A DNA stretch of 49,958 nt, taken from positions 1 to 49,958 of the forward strand of contig DATAXP010000156.1 in the NCBI GenBank assembly GCA_036272935.1, read 5' to 3'. Below, piece after piece: positions 25,243-32,022 of this stretch (position 1 is the stretch's first letter; each line of letters begins with the position of its first letter). This DNA is from DATAXP01 sp036272935 (lineage in GTDB: Bacteria; Planctomycetota; Planctomycetia; Pirellulales; PNKZ01). Position numbers and translations under genes: made by a program. The notes below the pieces were generated by a model, which saw only the letters and a list, made by a program, of their open reading frames with translations, did no database searches and was not told where the DNA came from.

Positions 25243-25272
25243 TTTACACGGCGTGCGCGGGCTCGTTATGCT
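25243..25272 (+). promoter_or_regulatory. Candidate promoter for the secreted protein at 25338
   Basis: TTTACA (25243-25248, five of six), 18-bp spacer, TATGCT (25267-25272, four of six), about 65 nt before the start codon. This 306-bp region between the epimerase and this gene otherwise holds the two repeats listed separately. Confidence 0.4.
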
Positions 25273-25337
25273 TTGCCGCCGCCCCCGGGCAGGCGTGCCT
25301 GCTGCAATCGCCTCGAAATTCACGGATGGATCGAGAA

Positions 25338-26120
25338 ATGAGCATTGCCCAGTACCGTTGGTTTCTGCTGCAAATCGCCATCGGGTTCTCCCTCGTTGGC
25401 ACCACCTTGGCCGACGACTTTTTGATCGCCAGCCGCGTGCAAGTGGGCAACGACGGCAAGAACATCGTCGAAAGCACGACGATGTTCCACGGCGGCCGGG
25501 TATACGACTTCCTCGCCTCGCCCGACGAAGTGACGATTTTCGATCCGCCAGGAAACAAGTTCGTCGTACTCGACACCGAGAAGCAGATCAAAACCGAGAT
25601 CGGCACTGCCGAGATCGAAGCCTTCGCCAAGAAGATTCAGGCCGAAGCCCTGGCGCGTCCCGTGCCGCTGCTTGAGTTCCTGGCAAAGCCGAAGTTCGAC
25701 GAGAGTTTCGACGACGGCAGCGGCGAATTGTCGCTGGTCAGCCCATGGATGGATTACCGCGTGAAGACGGTGCCGCCGAAGCAACCCGACGCTGCGTCGA
25801 AGTACGCCGACTTCAACAACTGGCAGACTAAGCTGAACACGCTGATGCGCCCGGGATCGTTTCCGCCGTTCGCCCGGCTCGAGCTGAACGCGGCGCTCGA
25901 TCGGCTTCATCGTCTGCCGACCGAGGTGCAGGTGACCCGCTATTCGCAGCATCCCTCGAAGCGCCAAGCCACCATCCGCGCCGATCACCGGCTGCAATGG
26001 CGGCTGGTGGATAGCGATCTGAAACGGATCGACGAGGTGGCGATTTCCTTGGCCACGTTCCGCGAGGTGAGCCTGGCTGATTACCGTGCCGCCCAAGGCG
26101 AAAGCGCTTCCGGCGAGTAA
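25338..26120 (+). CDS. Secreted protein of unknown function
   Basis: A 260-aa protein. The start is ATG 25338 (ATG 25326 is an alternative; both precede the same hydrophobic segment), since a signal peptide follows: YRWFLLQIAIGFSLVGTTLA, cleaved near DDFLIASR. The mature part has FLIASRVQVGNDGKNIVEST, FHGGRVYDFLASPDEVTIFD and KFVVLDTEKQIKTEI, a pattern like LolA/outer-membrane-carrier-like or DUF4412-type beta proteins that read out a stored value, then a charged helical C-terminal half. I do not recognise a named family. Plus-strand neighbours are a PmoA-like protein and csrA. Confidence 0.6.
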   Translation: MSIAQYRWFLLQIAIGFSLVGTTLADDFLIASRVQVGNDGKNIVESTTMFHGGRVYDFLASPDEVTIFDPPGNKFVVLDTEKQIKTEIGTAEIEAFAKKIQAEALARPVPLLEFLAKPKFDESFDDGSGELSLVSPWMDYRVKTVPPKQPDAASKYADFNNWQTKLNTLMRPGSFPPFARLELNAALDRLHRLPTEVQVTRYSQHPSKRQATIRADHRLQWRLVDSDLKRIDEVAISLATFREVSLADYRAAQGESASGE

Positions 26121-26178
26121 CGGACGGAACGCGACAACCGACGACGGCACTCGCTAGCGGCGACCAAGGCCGACGGTT

Positions 26179-26202
26179 ACGATGAACCAGTGCATTCATC
26201 GT
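26179..26202. promoter_or_regulatory. Operator-like inverted repeat upstream of the PmoA-like gene
   Basis: ACGATGAA (26179-26186), 8-bp spacer, TTCATCGT (26195-26202): perfect 8-bp arms, 24 bp overall, 34 bp before the start at 26236. Size and symmetry suit a dimeric helix-turn-helix regulator. No matching copy was noticed elsewhere in the window. Confidence 0.35.
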
Positions 26203-26235
26203 GAACCGCCTCTCGCTCTTCCGAGGTTTCCCGCC

Positions 26236-27201
26236 ATGTTGTTGCGATTGCTCGCATTTCTCGCGTTTTTTGGTGCCGTAGCCACATCGTTCACCAATGC
26301 TGCGGAATTCTCGCTCGAGCAGTCCGATCGCGGTGTGACCGTCAATCTCGACGGCAAGCTGTTCACCGAATACCTGATCAAGAGTGGCACCAAGCCGATT
26401 CTCTGGCCGATCATCGGCCCCACCGGTGTGGCGATGACCCGCGCCTATCCGATGGAAAAAATCGACGGCGAAAAGCACGATCATCCTCACCACCGTTCGC
26501 TGTGGTTCACCCACGGCGACGTGAACGGTGTCGATTTCTGGGGCGAGCCGCTCACCTATGAGGGGAAGAAGCTGCCGGTCGATAAGCTCCTCGGCTCGAT
26601 CGTCCATCGTGAATTCAAGCGCGTGGCGGCCGAAGGGGATCACGCCACGATTGTCACGGTGAACGATTGGATCGATTCCACCGGCAAGAAGCACTGCGAG
26701 GACGAGCGCACCGTTACGTTCCGTACCGACGGCGACCAGCGACTGATCGATTTCGACATCGTGTTGCGCGCGACCGATGAGCCGGCGCTGTTCGGCGATA
26801 CCAAGGAAGGTTCGCTAGGCGTTCGCGTCCCCACTGCCATTGACGTGAAAGGAGGCAACGGACACATCTTCACCAGCGAGGGGCTGAAGGATAAGGAAGC
26901 GTGGGGCAAGCGTGCGCGTTGGGTCGATTACTACGGGACGATCGATGGCAAAACGGTCGGCATCGCGATCCTCAACCATCCGTCGAGTTACCGCCATCCA
27001 ACTCCATGGCACGTCCGCGACTATGGCCTGTTCGCGTCGAACCCGTTCGGCCTGCACGATTTCAATCCCGAATCGGACGAGAACGGCCGAACCACGCTCG
27101 AGCCGGGCCAAACTCTTTCGATGCGGCATCGCATTATCTTCCACTCGGGCGACGCCGCGAGTGCCGACATCGGCGGGGCGTACGAGAAGTACGCTCGCTA
27201 G
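26236..27201 (+). CDS. Exported PmoA-like protein (DUF6807)
   Basis: A 321-aa protein from ATG 26236 (GAGG 9 bp upstream), where a signal peptide begins (LLRLLAFLAFFGAVATSFTNA). An upstream ATG at 26182 would add 18 residues. The mature domain contains the family blocks KPILWPIIGPTGVAMTRAYP, DHPHHRSLWFTHGDVNGVDFW, GSLGVRVPTAIDV, ARWVDYYGTIDGKTVGIAIL and PTPWHVRDYGLFASNPFG. Databases call these methane-oxygenase PmoA-like because of a historical naming; they are not particulate methane mono-oxygenase subunits. They are common beside sugar oxidoreductases in Planctomycetes and Bacteroidetes; the His cluster HPHHR suggests a metal or sugar site. Biochemical role unsettled. Confidence 0.8.
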   Translation: MLLRLLAFLAFFGAVATSFTNAAEFSLEQSDRGVTVNLDGKLFTEYLIKSGTKPILWPIIGPTGVAMTRAYPMEKIDGEKHDHPHHRSLWFTHGDVNGVDFWGEPLTYEGKKLPVDKLLGSIVHREFKRVAAEGDHATIVTVNDWIDSTGKKHCEDERTVTFRTDGDQRLIDFDIVLRATDEPALFGDTKEGSLGVRVPTAIDVKGGNGHIFTSEGLKDKEAWGKRARWVDYYGTIDGKTVGIAILNHPSSYRHPTPWHVRDYGLFASNPFGLHDFNPESDENGRTTLEPGQTLSMRHRIIFHSGDAASADIGGAYEKYAR

Positions 27202-27340
27202 CGATTCTTCCGCCGATGCTCCGCTGAGAATGCCGCGACTGCGTAAATTACCCACCGCGGCACCGCATGCTCCGCATGCATTGCTGCCGATGAAGTGATA
27301 GCGGCCTTCGATAACGGCCGCGGCTCGATGACGGTAAACG

Positions 27341-27385
27341 CAGGTCGCGCGACCTGAACAAATTTACAGAAATTTGTTTGCAGGT
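27341..27385 (+). promoter_or_regulatory. Overlapping palindromes upstream of csrA
   Basis: CAGGTCGC/GCGACCTG (27341-27356) is a perfect 16-bp palindrome. Its right arm ACCTG (27352-27356) is also the base of a second stem: ACCTG+AACAAATTT (27352-27365), loop ACAG, AAATTTGTT (27370-27378), 2-nt bulge, CAGGT (27381-27385). The two structures share one arm and exclude each other. The AT-rich core ACAAATTT/AAATTTGT contrasts with the GC-rich surroundings. It may be an operator over the -35 region, or an RNA switch if transcription begins upstream. Confidence 0.5.
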
Positions 27386-27406
27386 TCACCGCAGATACTG
27401 TACATT
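27378..27406 (+). promoter_or_regulatory. Candidate csrA promoter overlapping the palindrome
   Basis: TTGCAG (27378-27383), 17-bp spacer, TACATT (27401-27406). The -35 lies inside the right arm of the palindrome at 27352-27385, so a protein bound there would compete with RNA polymerase. Weak box matches (three and four of six). Confidence 0.3.
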
Positions 27407-27444
27407 TATGCACGTGTAGCCAAGCGTAGGTGACGACGCAACAC

Positions 27445-27451
27445 AAGGAGG
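27445..27451 (+). promoter_or_regulatory. csrA ribosome-binding site with CsrA-type GGA
   Basis: AAGGAGG, 8 bp before ATG 27460, sets the csrA start; the longer frame from 27430 is not preceded by such a site. ANGGA within a Shine-Dalgarno sequence is the known CsrA recognition core, so autoregulation is plausible. Confidence 0.6.
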
Positions 27452-27459
27452 TGTTCGCC

Positions 27460-27666
27460 ATGCTGATTCTTTCTCGTCGTGAAAACGAAAGCATCAAGGT
27501 TGGGGATTCGATCGAGGTAACCGTCGTCCGCATTTCCGGTGACCGTATTCGGTTAGGCATCAAGGCTCCGGCCGACATGCTTGTGCTGCGTGGGGAGCTG
27601 GAACGGCATGCCGAGCGGGAAGTCGGCTCGGCTGCGGCGCGCACGCTACCATCTCCCGCCGCCTGA
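27460..27666 (+). CDS. csrA: Carbon storage regulator CsrA
   Basis: A 68-aa protein from ATG 27460. MLILSRRENESIKVGDSIEV is the canonical CsrA N-terminus, followed by VTVVRISGDRIRLGIKAPAD and MLVLRGELERH; the C-terminus (residues 50-68) is a short Ala/Pro-rich tail. CsrA is a dimeric RNA-binding protein that recognises GGA in loops and controls translation and mRNA stability. Residues of the RNA-binding edge (L4, R6, R7 in strand 1; the strand-5 region around residues 39-46) are present. Monocistronic by spacing. The upstream palindromes (27341-27385) and GGA-containing ribosome-binding site suggest layered control. Confidence 0.95.
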   Translation: MLILSRRENESIKVGDSIEVTVVRISGDRIRLGIKAPADMLVLRGELERHAEREVGSAAARTLPSPAA

Positions 27667-28035
27667 CAAACATTGCCCGCGGTCGGTGGCTTCCGCGGCC
27701 TCGGTATCGGCCGGTCAGCGCGTGGCGAAAAGCCTCGCAAATTCTTTTGACGGCAGCACATTCGCTCTGATACGCTGCTGTTGGCCTATTCGACGCGACC
27801 GCGCATTGCGCGGTCTGCGTCAGCATCGATTCGAGCGATTTTGAAAAATCTTCACGATGCCCGCGTAACCTTCGTCGGATAAATGCCAATAGATGGATGA
27901 CCGACGTTCGATTGTGCCTGCCTAACTCGTCGAACGCTTGAACCCAAGCCACTCGACGACGAAATGACCGACCTACCTGGCGGGCAAGCGGCCGCCACCA
28001 ACCCACCCAGGCTTTGCAGGGAGAGAGACAGGAAC
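27667..28035. other. Intergenic region (369 bp) before the DUF1501 gene
   Basis: A possible promoter is TTGACG (27747-27752), 16-bp spacer, GATACG (27769-27774). A short GC hairpin (GCGACCGCGCATTGCGCGGTC, in part) follows near 27795-27815. An upstream in-frame ATG at 27964 exists for the DUF1501 protein, but the extension lacks features of a signal peptide, so I treat this stretch as non-coding. Confidence 0.35.
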
Positions 28036-29352
28036 ATGAACATACAGCGCACGAGCACCATGGTCCCGGGCCGTCGCGGTTTCTTGACGGTCGGCGCATT
28101 AGCCGGTGTCGGCATGACGCTGGCCGACTTCTTCCGCGCTCAAGACGCCCACGCCGGTCAAAAGAATTACGACTTCTTGCCGGCCAAGGCCAAGAGCGTG
28201 ATCCACATCTATCTGCCGGGTGGCTGTGCCCAGCAGGAGACCTGGGATCCCAAGCCGTTCTCGCCGCTGGAATACCGCGGTGAGATGCGGTCGATTCCGA
28301 CCAAGATCGCCGGTGCCCAGTTTTCGGAGCTTATGGTGAAGACGGCCGACATTGCCGACAAGATCACCGTCATCCGCTCGATGACGCACGGCGAAGCGGC
28401 CCACGAACGCGGCACGCACAACATGTTCACCGGCTACAAGCCCAGCCCGGCACTCACGTATCCGAGTATGGGCAGCGTGGTCAGCCATGAGTACGGTCCG
28501 CGCAACAACCTGCCGCCGTATGTCTGCATCCCCAACCAACCGAACGAATTCGCTGGCTGCGGTTACCTCAGCTCGTCGTTTGCTCCGTTCAGCTTGGGTG
28601 CCGATCCAGCATCGCAAGGGTTCACGGTCCGCGATTTGACGCTACCCAGCGGCGTGAACGACGATCGTTTCGCCCGCCGCCGCAGTGCGCTCGACGCCGT
28701 GAACGATTACTTCGCCAAGAAGGAGAAGAGCGACGCGCTGAAGAGCATGGATACGTTTTACGAACGTGCCTACGCGCTGGTCAGCTCGAAGGATGCTCGC
28801 GAGGCGTTCAAGATCGAGGCCGAGCCGGACAAGATTCGCGACATGTACGGCCGCAACACGGCCGGCCAGCGGATGCTGATGGCGCGCCGCCTGGTGGGCG
28901 CCGGGGTGCGTTTCGTGGCCTTGACCTACGGCGGCTGGGACATGCACGACCGGATCACCCAGAGCATGAACCGGCAACTGCCCGATTTCGATCGTGCGTT
29001 CGCCGCTCTGATCACCGACCTCGATCAGCGGGGCATGCTCGACGAGACGCTGGTGATGGTTTCCAGCGAGTTCGGCCGGACGCCGAAGATCAACAAAACC
29101 TCGGGCCGCGATCACTGGGCCCGCGTGTTCAGCGTGGCGCTGGCTGGTGGCGGCGTGAAGCGTGGTTCGATTTATGGATCGAGCAACGCGACCGCCAGCG
29201 AGCCGGAAGACGATCCGATCGGCCCGCCGGACCTGGCCACGACCGTTTACCACCAGTTGGGCATTGTCGCCGACAAGGAGCTGATGGCTCCGGGCGATCG
29301 CCCGATCGAGATTTGCGACGGCGGCAAGGTCTGCAAGGAACTGTTGGCCTAA
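28036..29352 (+). CDS. Tat-exported DUF1501 protein (sulfatase/phosphatase-fold family)
   Basis: A 438-aa protein from ATG 28036 with AGGA upstream. The N-terminus carries a twin-arginine signal (PGRRGFLTVGALAG, residues 11-24). The body contains DUF1501 landmarks: VIHIYLPGGCAQQETWDPKP, VIRSMTHGEAAHERGTHNMF, MGSVVSHEYG, VGAGVRFVALTYGGWDMHDR, MLDETLVMVSSEFGRTPKIN and GRDHWARVFSVALAGGGVKRG. DUF1501 belongs to the alkaline-phosphatase/sulfatase superfamily fold; the Asp/His set (WDMHD, GRDHW) is consistent with a metal site, but no activity is established. In planctomycetes it is nearly always paired with DUF1549/DUF1553 proteins, as here (32023). A terminator-like hairpin follows at 29423. Confidence 0.92.
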   Translation: MNIQRTSTMVPGRRGFLTVGALAGVGMTLADFFRAQDAHAGQKNYDFLPAKAKSVIHIYLPGGCAQQETWDPKPFSPLEYRGEMRSIPTKIAGAQFSELMVKTADIADKITVIRSMTHGEAAHERGTHNMFTGYKPSPALTYPSMGSVVSHEYGPRNNLPPYVCIPNQPNEFAGCGYLSSSFAPFSLGADPASQGFTVRDLTLPSGVNDDRFARRRSALDAVNDYFAKKEKSDALKSMDTFYERAYALVSSKDAREAFKIEAEPDKIRDMYGRNTAGQRMLMARRLVGAGVRFVALTYGGWDMHDRITQSMNRQLPDFDRAFAALITDLDQRGMLDETLVMVSSEFGRTPKINKTSGRDHWARVFSVALAGGGVKRGSIYGSSNATASEPEDDPIGPPDLATTVYHQLGIVADKELMAPGDRPIEICDGGKVCKELLA

Positions 29353-29422
29353 AGCCGCAAGGGGCTACGGCCTGGCCGCCCGAGGCCTGCACGTTGCCCG
29401 ACGACAAGATTCGACTACCATA

Positions 29423-29472
29423 AACGAATAACCCACTGTCCAGCCGTCGAGGGTGGGCCAGTGGGTTTCGTT
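29423..29472 (+). terminator. Probable intrinsic terminator after the DUF1501 gene
   Basis: AACGA+AACCCACTG (29423-29427, 29430-29438, 2-nt bulge) pairs with CAGTGGGTT+TCGTT (29459-29467, 29468-29472): 14 bp in all with a 20-nt loop, 70 bp after the stop. The following tract is not T-rich, so efficiency is uncertain. If it works, it separates DUF1501 from the next three genes. Confidence 0.5.
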
Positions 29473-29570
29473 ACAGTTGCCCTAAGTTTCCCCGCTGACC
29501 TGCCCGAACGCTTACCCGGCGCGCCACCTGTTGGCGTGCTCCTTCCCGCCTACCGTTGGAGTGTCGCCCG

Positions 29571-31964
29571 ATGGCTGAGATGGCTATTGCCGGTCGTCGT
29601 CTACTTTTCGGCACGTTGGCCGTAGGGACTTTACTCAGCATTGTCGGAATCTCGCGCGCGGCCGACCCAAAGCTGCGTGGCTTCACGCCCCCCGGTGGAT
29701 CGCGCGGCACGGAGGTCACCGTGAAGGTCAGCGGCGACCGCATTTCCGACGCCGAAGGGTTGCTGCTCTACCGCCCCGGGATCACCGTTAAGTCGTGCGA
29801 AATTTTCCCCAAGGACAAGTCGTGCAAGATGACCTTGGCCATCGCGCACGATGCCCCGCTGGGGCAGCACCCGGTGCGGGTGCGCACGGCCACCGGCGTC
29901 AGCGATCTGGGGGTGTTGAGTGTCGGCGCGTTGGCCGAAATGGAAGAGAAAGAGCCGAACGACTCGCCGGAGAAAGCCCAGAAGGTCGAGCTGGGAGTGA
30001 CGATCAACGGTTCGATCCGCAACGACGAGTTCGACGTATTCGCCGTCGAGCTGCGCAAGGGGCAGGTGCTCGCGGCCGAGATCGAGGCGCTGCGCCTGGC
30101 CCGTGAACTGGTCGACCCGGCCATCGCCATTCTCGGTCCCGATCAGCGCGAGCTGGCCAACTCCGACGACGCCCCGCTGCTGTACGCCGATGCCTTCGCG
30201 TCGCTGGTCGCCCCGGCCGACGGCACGTATTACGTCGTGGTGCACGAGAGCACGTTCATCAACTCGGGCGCTTACCGATTGCACATCGGCCAGTTTCCCC
30301 GTCCGCGCGCTGTTTACCCGCTGGGCGGCAAGCTTGGCGACACCCTCAAGCTGAAGCTGATCGGCGACATCAGCGGTCCGGCCGAGATGGAAGTCACGCT
30401 ACCCAAGCAAGCCGATCCGCGGTTCTCGGTGTTCCCGCAGAACGATCGCGGTATTGCGCCGAGCGGTCATGCGCTGCGGCTCAGCACGTTCGGCAACGTG
30501 CTCGAGGCCGAACCGAACGACGAGGCAGCCAAGGCCACCGCGTTCACGCCGCCGCTGGCGTTGAACGGCATTCTCTCGAAGCCGGGCGACAACGACTTCT
30601 TCAAGTTCAAGGCCAAGAAAGGCCAGCAGTTCGACATGGCGGTCCACGCACGCAGCCTGCGTTCGCCCGTCGATTCGACGCTGCAGGTTCGCAATAGCAA
30701 GGGCTCGACGGTCGCCAGCAACGACGACAACGGCAACCACCCCGACAGCACGATCCGATTCACGGCTCCGGCCGACGACGAGTACGTGGTCGTGATTCGC
30801 GACATGCTCGATCGCGGCGGCGACGACTACGTGTATCGCATCGAGGTGACTGACGTTCAGCCGTCGGTGGTCTTGGGCCTGCCCGAGCTGCGGCGGTACA
30901 CCGACACCGTGGCGGTGGTGCCCCAGGGCAACCGCATGGCGGTCGTGCTCAACGCCTCGCGCAAGGATTGCAGCGGCGACATCATGCTCGACCTGCGGGA
31001 CCTGCCCCCCGGCGTGACGGCCGAGGTCGTGCCGATGCCCGGTAACCAATCGACGGTGCCAGTGCTGCTCACCGCGACGGCCGATGCGCCGCTCGGCGGG
31101 TCGCTGACCGATACGGTGGCCCATTTGAAAATGAAGCGCGGCGACGCCGACGTCACGGTCGACGGCCACTTGAACCAGTTGAGCTGGATGATCCGCGCTC
31201 AGAACAATCGCTTGATGTACGGCATGAACAATCAGCGCATGGCGACGGTAGTCACCAAGGCATTGCCGTTCGAGCTGGAGATTGTCGAGCCAAAGGCACC
31301 GCTGGTGCGCAACGGTTCGATGGAGCTAAAGGTGCGTGCCAAGCGTCAAAAAGACTTCAAAGCGCCGATCACGATGCGGATGGCATTCAATCCGCCGGGA
31401 GTCGGCTCGTCGGGTGCGGTGACAATTCCCGAAGGCAAAGACGAAGGGCTCATGCCGCTGACAGCCAACAAGGACGCCGAGTTGGGCGACTGGCGCATTA
31501 CGATCGTCGGTGAAACGGGCACCGCCGATACCGGTCCGCTGCAAGGTGCCACACCGTTCGCCTCGCTCAAGCTTGCCGAGTCGTTCTTCACGATCATCGC
31601 CAAGCCGACCGCGGTCGAGCAGGGGAAGGAAACCGAAATGGTGCTCGACATCGAGCAGAATACGCCGTTCGACGGACCGGCGAAGGTCGAGCTGATCAGC
31701 TTGCCGGTGGAGACAACCGTCGCTCCGGCCGAGTTCACCAAGGACAGCGAACAGGTGAAGCTGAAAGTTCGTACCACCGCCAAGACCCCTGCCGGGCGAC
31801 ACAAGGCGATCGTGGTGCGGGTGACCGCGATGGTCGCCGGCGAGCCGGTGACGCACATCCTTGGTCCTGTCGAGCTGCGTGTCGACACGCCGATCGTGAA
31901 GAAGTCGGAGAAGAAGAACACCGAGAAGAAGCCGGCGGACAAGAAGGCCGCGGACAAGAAATAG
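29571..31964 (+). CDS. Exported protein with two PPC (pre-peptidase C-terminal) domains
   Basis: A 797-aa protein with a signal peptide carrying paired arginines (AGRRLLFGTLAVGTLLSIVG, cleaved near ISRAADP). After an N-terminal IPT/TIG-like beta region (residues about 35-115, FTPPGGSRGTEVTVKVSG) come two PPC domains, starting at EKEPNDSPEKAQKV (about 126) and EAEPNDEAAKATAF (about 310), each ending in the FDVFAVEL or DFFKFKAKKGQ pattern. The C-terminal half is further Ig-like repeats. The last 20 residues are a Lys/Ala/Glu tail (SEKKNTEKKPADKKAADKK), possibly charge-based anchoring. PPC domains occur in secreted enzymes, but no catalytic domain is present. Next gene 58 bp downstream. Confidence 0.82.
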   Translation: MAEMAIAGRRLLFGTLAVGTLLSIVGISRAADPKLRGFTPPGGSRGTEVTVKVSGDRISDAEGLLLYRPGITVKSCEIFPKDKSCKMTLAIAHDAPLGQHPVRVRTATGVSDLGVLSVGALAEMEEKEPNDSPEKAQKVELGVTINGSIRNDEFDVFAVELRKGQVLAAEIEALRLARELVDPAIAILGPDQRELANSDDAPLLYADAFASLVAPADGTYYVVVHESTFINSGAYRLHIGQFPRPRAVYPLGGKLGDTLKLKLIGDISGPAEMEVTLPKQADPRFSVFPQNDRGIAPSGHALRLSTFGNVLEAEPNDEAAKATAFTPPLALNGILSKPGDNDFFKFKAKKGQQFDMAVHARSLRSPVDSTLQVRNSKGSTVASNDDNGNHPDSTIRFTAPADDEYVVVIRDMLDRGGDDYVYRIEVTDVQPSVVLGLPELRRYTDTVAVVPQGNRMAVVLNASRKDCSGDIMLDLRDLPPGVTAEVVPMPGNQSTVPVLLTATADAPLGGSLTDTVAHLKMKRGDADVTVDGHLNQLSWMIRAQNNRLMYGMNNQRMATVVTKALPFELEIVEPKAPLVRNGSMELKVRAKRQKDFKAPITMRMAFNPPGVGSSGAVTIPEGKDEGLMPLTANKDAELGDWRITIVGETGTADTGPLQGATPFASLKLAESFFTIIAKPTAVEQGKETEMVLDIEQNTPFDGPAKVELISLPVETTVAPAEFTKDSEQVKLKVRTTAKTPAGRHKAIVVRVTAMVAGEPVTHILGPVELRVDTPIVKKSEKKNTEKKPADKKAADKK

Positions 31965-31979
31965 TTATGGGACCTGTGC

Positions 31980-32001
31980 GGGCAGGCAAGACCGTCTGCC
32001 C
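31980..32001. repeat. Hairpin between the PPC and DUF1549 genes
   Basis: GGGCAG (31980-31985), 10-nt loop, CTGCCC (31996-32001), with partly complementary flanks (GTGC before, CACGC after). It resembles the GGCAG/CTGCC inner hairpin of the cruciform repeat at 25073-25147 and may belong to the same intergenic repeat family. It occupies most of the 58-bp spacer. Confidence 0.4.
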
Positions 32002-32022
32002 CACGCATGTGGAGAATCTACA

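Noticed and set aside
26236..27201. Particulate methane mono-oxygenase subunit (because of the PmoA-like family name)
   Set aside because: The protein is a single exported beta-rich domain with the DUF6807 blocks, not a multi-pass membrane subunit. It does not make the organism a methanotroph even though fae is in the window.
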